Part shown: piece after piece, positions 26,432 through 36,528 of the stretch
How the letters are laid out: every line of letters begins with the position of its first letter
Position numbering within the stretch: the first letter of the stretch is position 1
From: Flavobacteriales bacterium
GTDB taxonomy: Bacteria > Bacteroidota > Bacteroidia > Flavobacteriales_G > Salibacteraceae
Direction of reading: 5' to 3'
Length of the DNA stretch: 64,000 nt
Assembly (NCBI GenBank): GCA_003499525.1
Contig: DNTB01000020.1
Location: 1 to 64,000 of the forward strand
Notes under the pieces: model-generated
The model's input: only the letters and a program-made list of their open reading frames with translations
What the model was told of the DNA's origin: nothing
Database searches by the model: none
Program-made: the position numbers and the translations under genes

Positions 26432-28359
26432 CAGAGAATTTTAAATTCCGTACGCCGGTTCCGAGCCCTTCCTTTTTCGGTCTCATTGGTGTCAATTGGC
26501 ATGGCGAAATTATACCCTTTATATGCTAGTCTTTCTTTCTCTATACCATTGGTTATAAGGTATTTATAAACCTCCTTAGCTCGATTCTCTGAAAGGGTTT
26601 GATTATACTTTTCTGAGCCCACATTATCAGTATGGCCCCCTATCTCTATACTCACCTGAGGATAATTATTCATGAATTCGATCAGCTTTTCCAATTCAAC
26701 CTTGGACTCGGGTTTAAGGTCGTACTTGTTGAACTCAAAGAAGAGATTTTTAAGCACCACTTTTTCACCCTCCTTAATTTTTCTTAGAGCGACATCAAAC
26801 ACGATTGAATCTCCGCTTGCCGTGTCTGGAAAAAAATAATTCTCCGAATAAAAGAGGTAGTCGTCGGCTGCAACATTTAGTGCCATATCTACATTCCTGG
26901 GCACTACCACCAAGAAGCTTCCGTCCTGTCTATCAGAAAATGACTCCACCAATCTCTTTCCGGAATTGAGGTCGATAAGTTCAAAACGAGCTCTTACCGG
27001 TTGTAATGTTTCAGCATCATATACTCTTCCTCGAGCATAGTTGACCACTTTGGGGCGAAGAGTATCAGGTAATTCAAACTTGTACAGATCCCACTTACCA
27101 AATCCTCCCGGCATTCCAGAGGCGTAATAGGCTGTTTTACCGTTAGCGCTAACTACAAAACTCACTTCATCTTTGGATGAGTTTATGGGGTATCCCAAAT
27201 TTTTAGGGGTTCCAAAAACACCTTCTGAATTTAGTTTAACAAGAAAAAGGTCCCTGCCCCCCATTCCAGGATATCCATTAGAAGAAAAATAAAAGCTTTC
27301 CCCATCTGGATGAAGAAACGGAGATTCCTCATCAAAAGGAGTATTGATTTCAATACTTACTGGTTTCTCCCACTTACCATCATCCCCAACTCTTGTTCGC
27401 CAAATATCTTTTCCTCCTTTACCTCCCTTTCGATTACTCACAAAATATAGCGTTCTTCCATCTGGTGAAAATGAAGGTTGAGAGTCCCAATCACGCGAAT
27501 TTACCACGGGCCCCAGGTTCCTTGGTTGTGTCCAGATGTCCCCTTGTCTTTGAGCGAGGTAAATGTCACATCTACCCTGTCCTCCAGGCCTGCCGCAAGA
27601 AGTAAAAAACAGGTATTTCCCATCAGGAGAGATAGCAGAAGCACCCTCCTTATACCTGGAGTTAATTTGTTTGCCGAGATTTTTTGCTTTGCTCCAAAGG
27701 GCAGAATCTCCGGATGCGTAACTCATGTACAGATCTTCATCCATTACCGGAGTTCCTCCCTCATAGGTCATCCCGGTAGGCTCATTCCGGGTAAAATATA
27801 TGATGTCTTCGTCCACAGTTAGAGTTGGAGAATGCTCATACCATTCAGTATTTATGTTGAATCCGAGATTAAGGGGATTGAACGTAACTGGATTCTGTAT
27901 AAGCCTTTCTCTAAAAAGCGCTAGTTTACGAATGCGCTCAGCTGTTTCGAGTCCTCTTCGAGTGGCTTCCGGGTTCAGCTCATATAGCTCAAGATGTTCA
28001 ATTGATTCGGAATAGGCTCCCATCCCGAGTTCTGATTCCGCCAATTCAAGAAAAAGAGTAATTGCAAAACTGGAATCAATGGAAGCCACACTTTTGTAAG
28101 CTAAAACTGATTCTTCATATCTGCCCATTTCGAAAAGTACATTAGCCTTAAGCATAAAGGCATCTGCAAACTCATCGTCTATTTCAACAGCTTCATTTAG
28201 AACCTTTAGAGATTCATCCAGGTAACGCAAATTGTAGTACCGAACACCTTCTTCATATAGCTTTATTGCTTTCTTTGATTTGGTGTAGTACTCGCCTTTC
28301 TGCCCAAAACTTACCAACGCTATAGGAATGAAAAACAAAAAAAGGGCTAATGATTTCAT
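26431..28359 (-). CDS. TPR / PD40 / OmpA-domain envelope protein (PorE-like architecture)
   Basis: A 642-residue exported protein. After a signal peptide (MKSLALFLFFIPIALVSFG) come TPR repeats (about residues 28-135), a beta-propeller of PD40/WD40-like blades with SPDGKYLFFTS, FSPDGRTLYFVSNR and FLHPDGESFYFSSNG (about 175-430), a carboxypeptidase-regulatory-like domain (about 435-520) and a C-terminal OmpA peptidoglycan-binding domain with IEIGGHTDNVGSEKYN and LSENRAKEVYKYL. This is the order seen in PorE of the type IX secretion system, but many paralogues share it, and this one lacks a lipobox. Overlaps queE by 4 bases and truA by 1. Confidence 0.88.
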   Translation of the reverse strand: MKSLALFLFFIPIALVSFGQKGEYYTKSKKAIKLYEEGVRYYNLRYLDESLKVLNEAVEIDDEFADAFMLKANVLFEMGRYEESVLAYKSVASIDSSFAITLFLELAESELGMGAYSESIEHLELYELNPEATRRGLETAERIRKLALFRERLIQNPVTFNPLNLGFNINTEWYEHSPTLTVDEDIIYFTRNEPTGMTYEGGTPVMDEDLYMSYASGDSALWSKAKNLGKQINSRYKEGASAISPDGKYLFFTSCGRPGGQGRCDIYLAQRQGDIWTQPRNLGPVVNSRDWDSQPSFSPDGRTLYFVSNRKGGKGGKDIWRTRVGDDGKWEKPVSIEINTPFDEESPFLHPDGESFYFSSNGYPGMGGRDLFLVKLNSEGVFGTPKNLGYPINSSKDEVSFVVSANGKTAYYASGMPGGFGKWDLYKFELPDTLRPKVVNYARGRVYDAETLQPVRARFELIDLNSGKRLVESFSDRQDGSFLVVVPRNVDMALNVAADDYLFYSENYFFPDTASGDSIVFDVALRKIKEGEKVVLKNLFFEFNKYDLKPESKVELEKLIEFMNNYPQVSIEIGGHTDNVGSEKYNQTLSENRAKEVYKYLITNGIEKERLAYKGYNFAMPIDTNETEKGRARNRRTEFKIL

Positions 28360-28964
28360 GGCAAATCGAGATATTTATGTGACTGTATTGACACAACCCA
28401 TTCGCTATGTTTTGCTTGAAAGTCTAATATCGACTGCATCACTTTTTGTCTTTTGCTCCATTCTGGCTGTACGTATTTTCTACACTGATTTTTGACGAGT
28501 GTTCCAAATTCTTCTGCCCATTCGAGGTCAGCTTTGTTAGCCACAATGATTTTTAGCTCATCTGCCCTGTGTAACTGCTCTCTAATGGGAAGCTTGAATT
28601 TCTTTGGACTAATACAAATCCAGGACCAAAACCCTGTTATTGGATAGGAACCTGAAGTCTCGAGCCATGTTTTGAGCCCTGCAGTTCGAATTCCTTCTGT
28701 TAAAGTGTCTAATTGATACATGCATGGCTCACCACCAGTTATAACAACATTCTTTGCCCCGCTATTTCTAGCTTCTTCTACTAAAAAATCAACTTCAAAG
28801 TATTGGTCATCTGAAACTTGCCAACTCTCTTTAACATCGCACCACGAGCACCCAACATCACAACCAGCAAGTCGAATAAACCATGACAATGCTCCGGTAT
28901 TTTCCCCTTCTCCCTGAATAGACAGAAAGCGCTCCATTACCGGCAATTTACTTGAGTATCTCAT
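28356..28964 (-). CDS. queE: 7-carboxy-7-deazaguanine synthase (radical SAM)
   Basis: Converts 6-carboxytetrahydropterin to 7-carboxy-7-deazaguanine in the queuosine pathway. The 202-residue protein has an early FLSIQGEGENTG motif and cluster cysteines C35, C39 and C42 in RLAGCDVGCSWCDVKESW, then VVITGGEPCMY. The CxxxCxxC spacing and short length are as in other QueE proteins. No other queuosine gene is in the window. Overlaps genes on both sides by 4 bases. Confidence 0.93.
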   Translation of the reverse strand: MRYSSKLPVMERFLSIQGEGENTGALSWFIRLAGCDVGCSWCDVKESWQVSDDQYFEVDFLVEEARNSGAKNVVITGGEPCMYQLDTLTEGIRTAGLKTWLETSGSYPITGFWSWICISPKKFKLPIREQLHRADELKIIVANKADLEWAEEFGTLVKNQCRKYVQPEWSKRQKVMQSILDFQAKHSEWVVSIQSHKYLDLP

Positions 28965-29656
28965 AGAACAACGAGAATTCCGGCTCCAAAATTCAGCGTT
29001 CTCAATTGATACGACTGCTGCAACTTGTATTCCTTAACCTGATTATATCCATTCAATTTGATCTCTTCTTCAATGTCGTAGTTTCCAATATACGAATTCA
29101 CATTTAGGCTTAGGTAGAGCAGATTACTTAATGGAATGTCAATTTCTATGCCTGGCATCAAAATCCAGCCCAGCTTTACATCGCCGATGAGCTGTAAATT
29201 AGCCGTTCCGGCTTGATCTGGATAAGTTGCAGTTAGGAATGGTGATTTAAAGGAGTTCAACCCTCCATAGAAATGAGGCAGAAACTGGACTTTCCCCGAA
29301 AGTATCGAAGCCCGGTATCCTATTCCCATCATAAAGTTTATGTTTTGGTATGGGTTGTATTCCATAGCAACAGAGGATGGATCTTGAGGGTATAGCTTTT
29401 CTTCTATTGCTCCTACATCCAAAGAATAGAGAGTGTACCCAAACCTGTAACCTAAAAAGAGGTTAGTTTTATACTCATAAGCTCCCTGAATGCTAATATC
29501 AATTCCCGTTTTGATAGGTTCAGTAACAGTTAATTCGCCCAAGGATCGCTCCCACTCATTGAACATCGAGCTAGCTTGCACTGCGACGCCAAGCCTAATT
29601 TCCTGGCCATAAGTGAATGCAGGTAAAATGAAAAGTAAGTGAAGAATGCGCTTCAT
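28961..29656 (-). CDS. Outer-membrane beta-barrel-like protein, unknown function
   Basis: A 231-residue protein with a signal peptide (MKRILHLLFILPAFTYGQ). The rest alternates aromatic and glycine residues in strands such as NLFLGYRFGYTLYSLDVG, INFMMGIGYRASI and a final TLNFGAGILVVL, which suggests an eight-stranded outer-membrane barrel. I cannot assign a named family. It is the first gene of the operon with queE, the PorE-like protein, truA and an exporter; a -7 box lies 21 bases upstream. Confidence 0.65.
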   Translation of the reverse strand: MKRILHLLFILPAFTYGQEIRLGVAVQASSMFNEWERSLGELTVTEPIKTGIDISIQGAYEYKTNLFLGYRFGYTLYSLDVGAIEEKLYPQDPSSVAMEYNPYQNINFMMGIGYRASILSGKVQFLPHFYGGLNSFKSPFLTATYPDQAGTANLQLIGDVKLGWILMPGIEIDIPLSNLLYLSLNVNSYIGNYDIEEEIKLNGYNQVKEYKLQQSYQLRTLNFGAGILVVL

Positions 29657-29676
29657 TTATCGATTTTTCCCAACTC

Positions 29677-29684
29677 CAAATTTA
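29677..29684 (-). promoter_or_regulatory. -7 box of the OMP-queE-ompA-truA-exporter operon
   Basis: TAAATTTG on the minus strand, an exact TAnnTTTG match 20 bases before the ATG at 29656. This places the start of transcription about 14 bases before the ATG. Confidence 0.5.
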
Positions 29685-29864
29685 GAGCTTGATCAATCAT
29701 GAAAAGGATTTTGAGAATTTCTTATCCACAATATAAAGTACTTTTTAAGGTCAATGAAATAGAAATGCATGGCAACTTTTAGTGACAAATTTTAACTTAC
29801 TTTGAGCGCCTTAATTTGCACTGGCGTTCATCTTTGCAGCATTTTAAAATTAAACCTTAATCGA

Positions 29865-32800
29865 ATGGATTTCAGAAGGCTCAATATTATCGGCGGCTGG
29901 TTTGTTTTTGCAATAGCTATGTTTACTTATGGTTCTACTGTTGAGCCAACCACTAGTTTCTGGGATTGTGGGGAGTATATAGCAACATCATATAAAATGG
30001 AAGTTGGTCACCCCCCGGGAGCCCCAACTTACCTGCTCATGGCACGCCTGGTTTCAATGTTTTCCCCAACCGATCAGGTTGCATACATGGTCAATATGCT
30101 CTCGGCTGTATCCAGTGCCCTGACCATCATGTTTTTGTTTTGGACTATCACCTACCTGGCATTGAAGCTTATCAAAGGCGAGGAAATGTCCAGAGGGAAC
30201 ACTATAGCAGTCCTAGGCAGTTCTTTACTCGGAAGTTTAGCCTTTACTTTCTCAGACACTTTTTGGTTTTCCGCAGTTGAAGGTGAAGTTTATGCCACAT
30301 CTTCCTTCATGACAGCTTTGGTTTTCTGGGCCATTTTAAAATGGGAAAGCGTATCAGATGAGCCTCATTCCAATCGATGGCTCATTTTTATTTGGTTCAT
30401 TATTGGAATCTCAATTGGTGTTCACCTTTTGAATCTTCTCGCTATTCCCGCAATCATATTTGTCTATTATTTCAAGAAATTCACACCATCTAGAAAAGGT
30501 ATTGTAACCACTTTGCTGGTGTCGGTTGGGATTCTGGGGTTCGTGCAATTGATTCTAATACCCCAAATTGTCAATTTTTCCGCAAAGTTTGAATTGCTTT
30601 TTACAAATGGGTTTGGACTTCCATTTAATACTGGTTCTACGGTCTTTGGAATCATCCTGATATCAGCAATTGTATTTGGTCTCTATTATTCTCAAAAGAA
30701 GAACAAAGTATTGATGAATACAATTCTACTCAGCTTTACGGTGTTGTTTATAGGATATTTGTCTTTTGGTATCATCCTCATTCGTTCGAATGCCAACCCT
30801 CCAATTGATGAAAACAACCCTGAAAATATGGTGAATCTCCTTTCCTATTTGGAGCGAAAACAATATGGGGATATCCCTCTCCTTTATGGACAGTATTTCA
30901 ATTCACCACTTGACAACAGAGAGCCCTATAAAGACGGAACCCCTCTTTACTATCCGGATCAGGAAACTGGTAAATACGAAATAGCAGATGATCAAAAAGG
31001 AGCGCTGCCAAATTATGCCAGTGAGTTTATGGGTTTTTTCCCCAGGATGTGGAGTGCCAAAAACAATCATGTCCGAGCTTACAAAGCATGGTCAGGTTTT
31101 GAGGGAAAACCACGCAGATACCGGAGCATCGTATCTGGTAAGGAAGAGATCATCAACAAACCGACTTTTGGAGAGAACATATCCTATTTTGTCCGCTATC
31201 AACTGTGGTGGATGTGGGGGCGCTACTTTGCCTGGAATTTTATCGGCAGGCAGAACGACTCGCAGGGACATCGTATCGATTCCGGAAAATTGATTCATGG
31301 AAATATGTACAGCGGAATTCCATTTATCGACAGTATGTATCTAGGGAATATGGAATATTTGCCGGATGAATTAAAGAACAATAAGTCCAGGAATACCTAT
31401 TTCTTCCTTCCTTTTTTGATTGGGTTAATTGGCCTTTATTTTCAATATAAATACGACAAGAACAACACCTGGGTAGTCTTTTTGCTATTCGCATTTACAG
31501 GGATTGCGATTGCAGTGTATTTGAATATGTACCCTTATCAACCCAGAGAGAGGGACTATGCCTTTGTAGGCTCCTTTTACACTTTTGCCATTTGGATTGG
31601 TCTTGCCGTAATCGGTTTATATCGGGCATTGAGAGAAAAAATCAGCGGTATTGCACTGCCCGCAGGTATAACGGCTATTGGATTGCTGGCAGCTCCTTTT
31701 CTGATGGCATCTCAAAATTGGGACGACCACAATAGAAGTCATCGCTATACCGCGCGGGAAATGGCCAGAAACTATTTAGATTCTTGTGATGAGAATGCCA
31801 TCTTATTCACCAATGGCGACAATGACACATTTCCACTGTGGTACTTGCAGGAAGTAGAAGGCTACAGAACGGATGTAAGGGTGGTAAATCTGATGCTTTT
31901 GAATACGGGTTGGTACATAGAGCAGATGGCGAGAAAAGCATATGATGGTGAAGGAATTCCGATCAATATGTCTCCTGATGTTTATCGTGAAGGTAAAAGA
32001 ACCATTTTGCGCTTCATGGAAGATAAAAGGCTCGATCAGGACAAGCATTACAACCTGAAAACCATTGTTGACTATGTAACGGACGACTCCAAGATGGTAA
32101 CCCTAAGCAATGGAGAAAGAACTAACGTAATTCCTGCTCGCAAGATTAAAATTCCTGTTGATCGTGAAAAGGTTATTGCCAACGGCACAGTCCCTCCGCG
32201 GTTTGCCGATCAAATAGTGGATGAAGTAAGGTTTGAGGCGAAAGGAAGGTATATTCTAAAAAATAACCTCATGGTATGGGCGATGTTGGCCAATTTTAAT
32301 TGGGATCGGCCCATCTATTTTTCAGTGACGATGAGTCAGGATGCTTTTTATGGACTCGAGGATTATTTCATACAGGAGGGGTTTGCATATCGACTGATTC
32401 CGGTAAAAACTGAAAAAAATGGATTCCGGGATTTTGGCGCAGTGAATAGTGAAAAAATGTACGAACGGCTTGTTCAGAAATTCAATTGGGGAGGGTATGA
32501 AAACCCTGATCTATGGATGGATGAAAACAATAAGCGCTTCATCACCAACATTCGTTTTACCATGGGGCGTTTGGCGGAAGAGCTCGTTAATCAAGGCGAT
32601 ACTGCCCGTGCAAAAGAGACCCTGGACAAATGCGTTGAAGTGACGGTCAATGAGAATTTCCCCTACAACGGAACCCTGGCATCTATCATAGAACAGTATT
32701 ATAGATTAGGCGAAAAAGAAAAGGCCAATGATCTGTTGATGAAGACTGTTGAGAATGAGCGTCAATATCTTCAATTCGCATTTAGCCAGGATCCTGAAGA

Positions 32801-32963
32801 TACCAGACGAATGAAGAGCGTCATCAGGCAATCCTTAAGTATGATTGGACAAGCAACCATGTACGTCAGCGAACAATACCCTCAGGATGAGTCAATTAAG
32901 AAGGAAGTCAACGATATTTACACAGAGTATGTAACGCTTTATCAAAGCGAAGGATTGCAATAG
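29865..32963 (+). CDS. GT117 / DUF2723 membrane glycosyltransferase
   Basis: A 1032-residue inner-membrane protein of the family called protein O-mannosyl-transferase-like or GT117. The N-terminal half has about a dozen hydrophobic helices and the signature STVEPTTSFWDCGEYIATS with GHPPGAP, the presumed catalytic Asp/Glu loop. The C-terminal part is soluble and contains NGDNDTFPLWYLQEVEG and TPR-like helices near the end. Probably transfers a lipid-linked sugar to secreted proteins outside the membrane; acceptor unknown. The start is ATG 29865, not the TTG at 29802, which would add a non-homologous leader. Ends 2 bases from the convergent kinase gene. Confidence 0.9.
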   Translation: MDFRRLNIIGGWFVFAIAMFTYGSTVEPTTSFWDCGEYIATSYKMEVGHPPGAPTYLLMARLVSMFSPTDQVAYMVNMLSAVSSALTIMFLFWTITYLALKLIKGEEMSRGNTIAVLGSSLLGSLAFTFSDTFWFSAVEGEVYATSSFMTALVFWAILKWESVSDEPHSNRWLIFIWFIIGISIGVHLLNLLAIPAIIFVYYFKKFTPSRKGIVTTLLVSVGILGFVQLILIPQIVNFSAKFELLFTNGFGLPFNTGSTVFGIILISAIVFGLYYSQKKNKVLMNTILLSFTVLFIGYLSFGIILIRSNANPPIDENNPENMVNLLSYLERKQYGDIPLLYGQYFNSPLDNREPYKDGTPLYYPDQETGKYEIADDQKGALPNYASEFMGFFPRMWSAKNNHVRAYKAWSGFEGKPRRYRSIVSGKEEIINKPTFGENISYFVRYQLWWMWGRYFAWNFIGRQNDSQGHRIDSGKLIHGNMYSGIPFIDSMYLGNMEYLPDELKNNKSRNTYFFLPFLIGLIGLYFQYKYDKNNTWVVFLLFAFTGIAIAVYLNMYPYQPRERDYAFVGSFYTFAIWIGLAVIGLYRALREKISGIALPAGITAIGLLAAPFLMASQNWDDHNRSHRYTAREMARNYLDSCDENAILFTNGDNDTFPLWYLQEVEGYRTDVRVVNLMLLNTGWYIEQMARKAYDGEGIPINMSPDVYREGKRTILRFMEDKRLDQDKHYNLKTIVDYVTDDSKMVTLSNGERTNVIPARKIKIPVDREKVIANGTVPPRFADQIVDEVRFEAKGRYILKNNLMVWAMLANFNWDRPIYFSVTMSQDAFYGLEDYFIQEGFAYRLIPVKTEKNGFRDFGAVNSEKMYERLVQKFNWGGYENPDLWMDENNKRFITNIRFTMGRLAEELVNQGDTARAKETLDKCVEVTVNENFPYNGTLASIIEQYYRLGEKEKANDLLMKTVENERQYLQFAFSQDPEDTRRMKSVIRQSLSMIGQATMYVSEQYPQDESIKKEVNDIYTEYVTLYQSEGLQ

Positions 32964-32965
32964 AA

Positions 32966-35620
32966 TCAGCTTATATCCTCACCTTTTTTTTCACTATAGG
33001 TATGTTCATGCCAATACTTGAGGCATGATTCAATTTGCTCCGGTAAGAAGGGTTTAGAAATATAATCATCCATCCCCTGGGTGATATATGCCACCTTGCT
33101 GTTTCCCATAGCATCAGCTGTTACGGCCACAATTACCGGACGTTCTTTGTATGTGTATTTTCTTATGATTTCTTTGGTAGCAGTTAGGCCGTCCATAACC
33201 GGCATTTGAATATCCATAAATATGAGATCAAAGCTATTGGTCTCCAACCGGTCCAGGGCTTCCTGACCATTAGATACAACTGTAGGAGCATAGCCCATTT
33301 TATTTAAATTCATTTGGAGCAACTTCTGATTCACAAGGTTATCTTCTGCAATCAAAATAGACATTGGAAATTTGACTCCCATTTCTTTATCAAAAAGTAC
33401 CTTGGGTTCTTCCGCTTTTTCTGCCTTGGCTTCCTGCTTGATCGGCTCTTCGGCCTTGAGGTCAAGTATAAACTGGAAAGTACTTCCAGTGGCAAACTCG
33501 CTCTCAACCTCAAGTGTAGATCCCATTTTAGTGAGAATTCCTTGTGAGATGGATAGTCCAATACCTATGCCTGCATATTTTCTTGAAATACTTGAATCTA
33601 TTTGGCGAAATGCTTCGAAAATTTGTCGCTGTTTGTCTTCAGGTATCCCAATTCCTGTATCTATAACCGAGAACACCAACTTGTATTTAAACCCATTCAG
33701 TGTTTTCTCCTTTCCTAGTACGCCAACCCTAAAAGTAATACTTCCTTCATGGGTAAATTTTACAGCATTGTTTAATAGGTTGAGTATGACTTGCCTTAAG
33801 CGAGGTGCATCTGTATAGACCCATCTCGGCAAGTCGTCTAATTCCATTCTGAAGTCCAAGGACTTGTCATTAGCCGGTGGCCGACAAACAGATTCAATCT
33901 CAGAAAGTAATTTCGCAAGATCGGCTTTACCATATTCAAGGGTCATTCGGCCTTCTTCAATATTTGAAAAGTCTAGAATATCGTTCAAAAGAATAAGCAT
34001 GTTTGAACTGCTTAGCGAAATAGAATTAAGATAGTTCTTTTGATCTGGTGTTAATTGAGTGTCTTCAAGCAAATTACTCATGCCAATGATGGCATTCATC
34101 GGTGTTCTTATTTCATGAGATACCGCTGCGATAAAATCAGACTTAACTCTCAAAGCTTCTTCAGTTTCACTTTTCGATTTGATGAGTGCCTCAGTTTTAG
34201 AGATATTCTCGTCAAATTGCTGCTTTAGCTCTTTTGATTTCCTTTCGTTTAATTCTACCTGGCGTGCCAGAGCTACTGCAATAATTAATGTCACTATAAA
34301 TAATGCAAAGGAGACGATAAAGTAGACGTTACTTTTTTGCTGCTCCTCCTCTTTTATTCGATTTATTTCGCGCAAGGAGGTAATCGTTTTTCGATTGTTT
34401 TCGTTTTCAAACTTTAACTGCATCTCGCGCATTCGCTTATCTGTTTCTCTCAAAAACAGCGAGTCACTCATTACTTTCGAAATCTTTAGGTGATGATAAG
34501 CGGAACTGTAATCATTGTTGAGATAGTTCGTCTTTGACAGTAGTTCATACGACTGTGCCAATGCCGTTTCATCTTTCAGGTCGCGAGTCTCGATAGCACG
34601 GATAAGCCATTTCTCAGCTTCGATGTTATTTTTCCTCGAATAATTGAGATGTCCAAGGTGAAAACAAACTCTATGGAAAAAATCGGGATCGCTGCGTCGG
34701 TCCACAACATTGTAAGCCTCCAAATAGTACTTCTCTGCCATCAACCATTTTTCGCGGTCTTCCCACATGTTTCCGTATTCAACCAGCACATCGGCAAGGC
34801 CCAATTTGTCATTCATCTTTTCTTTAAGATTGATGGACTCCTCAAAAGCGCTTACCGCAAGATTGAAACTGTCTAATGATGTGAGTAAGGTTCCTTTGTG
34901 CTTCAGAATTTCAGCCAGGCAATAGTTTTGCTGGAACTTTCGGGCAATTTCCTCAGCTTTCGTAAGGTTTTGATAAGCCTCTGCAAAATTTTGCAAGGCA
35001 AAGTGATTATTACCAATATTGACCAATGTGGAAATCAGCTCACGTTCTGAAATTCTTTTTTTAATAGATAGGGACTTCGATAATTGCTCAAGCGACTCTT
35101 CGTATTCCCCTGACTCAAATTGTGCCTGACCTATATTATTTAGTGCTCTGGCAATGCTTAAGGAATCGCCTTCATCCAATGCTAATTCTAAAGATCGATT
35201 GTAAAGCTCGAGGGCTTCGGAATTATTCCCAGTGTATAAATAGATGGTTCCTTGAGCTCTAAGAACGTTTGATAATTGAACCTTATCGCCTGATTGCTGG
35301 AGGCCTTTCCGTGCCATGTTCAGAAAAACTGAAGCCGAATCATTCCGCTTCATCATGACGTACATATGTCCCATATTGAACAAGGCATCATTGATCAAAA
35401 CTGAATCCTCAGAATCCAGGGCTATTTGAAGATACTCTCTAGCTTTCATTCTCGCATCATCAAACGATAGATTCATCAATCGAAGCGTTTCATGACGGAA
35501 TTCAGTACCGTTGCCACTTATCTCAGTTGAGTTTAGAGCGGAGCTGTCCACATCAACCATCTGACCGGATGAAAAACCAATGAAAAGAAAAATAAAGACT
35601 ACTGTGTAAAGTTTAGACAA
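32966..35620 (-). CDS. TPR-containing hybrid sensor histidine kinase
   Basis: An 884-residue membrane sensor. Signal peptide 1-20, then periplasmic TPR repeats (about 45-390), a coiled segment, one membrane helix (about 432-453), a second coiled coil, HisKA with His502 in AVSHEIRTPMNAIIG, an ATPase domain with NLLNNAVKFTH and DTGIGIPEDK, and a receiver domain with Asp803 in DLIFMDIQMPVMDG. It carries no output domain, and no regulator or HPt gene is nearby, so it is an orphan hybrid kinase. Start is TTG, the only start that gives a proper signal peptide; a near-consensus box (CGAAGTTA on plus, 35636-35643) precedes it. Confidence 0.92.
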   Translation of the reverse strand: MSKLYTVVFIFLFIGFSSGQMVDVDSSALNSTEISGNGTEFRHETLRLMNLSFDDARMKAREYLQIALDSEDSVLINDALFNMGHMYVMMKRNDSASVFLNMARKGLQQSGDKVQLSNVLRAQGTIYLYTGNNSEALELYNRSLELALDEGDSLSIARALNNIGQAQFESGEYEESLEQLSKSLSIKKRISERELISTLVNIGNNHFALQNFAEAYQNLTKAEEIARKFQQNYCLAEILKHKGTLLTSLDSFNLAVSAFEESINLKEKMNDKLGLADVLVEYGNMWEDREKWLMAEKYYLEAYNVVDRRSDPDFFHRVCFHLGHLNYSRKNNIEAEKWLIRAIETRDLKDETALAQSYELLSKTNYLNNDYSSAYHHLKISKVMSDSLFLRETDKRMREMQLKFENENNRKTITSLREINRIKEEEQQKSNVYFIVSFALFIVTLIIAVALARQVELNERKSKELKQQFDENISKTEALIKSKSETEEALRVKSDFIAAVSHEIRTPMNAIIGMSNLLEDTQLTPDQKNYLNSISLSSSNMLILLNDILDFSNIEEGRMTLEYGKADLAKLLSEIESVCRPPANDKSLDFRMELDDLPRWVYTDAPRLRQVILNLLNNAVKFTHEGSITFRVGVLGKEKTLNGFKYKLVFSVIDTGIGIPEDKQRQIFEAFRQIDSSISRKYAGIGIGLSISQGILTKMGSTLEVESEFATGSTFQFILDLKAEEPIKQEAKAEKAEEPKVLFDKEMGVKFPMSILIAEDNLVNQKLLQMNLNKMGYAPTVVSNGQEALDRLETNSFDLIFMDIQMPVMDGLTATKEIIRKYTYKERPVIVAVTADAMGNSKVAYITQGMDDYISKPFLPEQIESCLKYWHEHTYSEKKGEDIS

Positions 35621-35668
35621 TGCCCTACTTTTTAACGAAGTTAGTTTATTGAACAGCTTCAGCGTAAT

Positions 35669-36478
35669 TCAAATGTCTTCTGTCTCATTTTGGTCATCAC
35701 TCATCTTGGCCTCGTTCCACAAATCATCCATTTCTGCCAAGGTCATTTGATCAAGACTCAACCCTCTTTTTCTACTCTCAGATTCAATATACTTAAACCT
35801 TCTAATGAACTTGAGGTTGGTTTTTTCAAGTGCATCACTGGGATTAATACCGATAAATCTGGCATAATTAATAAGGGAAAAAAGAACATCACCAAATTCG
35901 TTTTCTATTTGCTCCTTGTCAGTATTATTGACAACCTCAGCATTCAGTTCTTCCAGTTCTTCCAGAACCTTTTCCCAAACCTGTTGTATGTTGTCCCAAT
36001 CAAATCCTACTCCTCTCGCTTTATCTTGTATTCTTGTAGATTTGACCAAAGGTGGGAGTGATTTAGGAACTCCTTGCAGAACAGATTTTTTGCCTTCCTT
36101 CAGCTTAATTTTTTCCCAATTTTCCTTGACCTCCTCCTCGTTCTCAACATCGACATCACCATAGATATGTGGGTGTCTTCGAATAAGTTTTTCATTGATG
36201 GTTTCCAAAACATCAGAGATATCAAATTCTCTTTGTTCGGCGGCTATCTTGCTATAAAAAACGATGTGTAGAAGTAAGTCCCCTAATTCTCCTTTTATCT
36301 CGTCCCAATCATCGTTCAAAATGGACTCTGATAGTTCATAGGTTTCTTCTATGGTCAGGTGCCTTAAACTTTCCTTCGTTTGTTTTTTGTCCCATGGACA
36401 TCCTGACCTTAAGTCTTCCATGATAGAAAGAAGTCGATTAAACTCTAAAACTCTTTTTTCCGTTATATCTACACTCAT
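35669..36478 (-). CDS. mazG: Nucleoside triphosphate pyrophosphohydrolase
   Basis: Hydrolyses NTPs and dNTPs to monophosphates and pyrophosphate, cleansing the nucleotide pool. The 269-residue protein has two MazG modules: the first with GCPWDKKQTKESLRHLTIEE and GELGDLLLHIVFY, whose acidic residues bind metal, the second with ENEFGDVLFSLINYARF. Normal length for the tandem form. ATG 36478 is preferred over a TTG three codons upstream. Divergent from the small NqrM-like gene. Confidence 0.94.
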   Translation of the reverse strand: MSVDITEKRVLEFNRLLSIMEDLRSGCPWDKKQTKESLRHLTIEETYELSESILNDDWDEIKGELGDLLLHIVFYSKIAAEQREFDISDVLETINEKLIRRHPHIYGDVDVENEEEVKENWEKIKLKEGKKSVLQGVPKSLPPLVKSTRIQDKARGVGFDWDNIQQVWEKVLEELEELNAEVVNNTDKEQIENEFGDVLFSLINYARFIGINPSDALEKTNLKFIRRFKYIESESRKRGLSLDQMTLAEMDDLWNEAKMSDDQNETEDI

Positions 36479-36528
36479 TTGTGACAATAGCTATGCATAG
36501 AGTACTATTTAAATTTTAATTTCGCCGT

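Noticed and set aside
33372..33818. 148-codon plus-strand frame within the histidine kinase gene
   Set aside because: It lies opposite the highly conserved ATPase domain and is a shadow of it.
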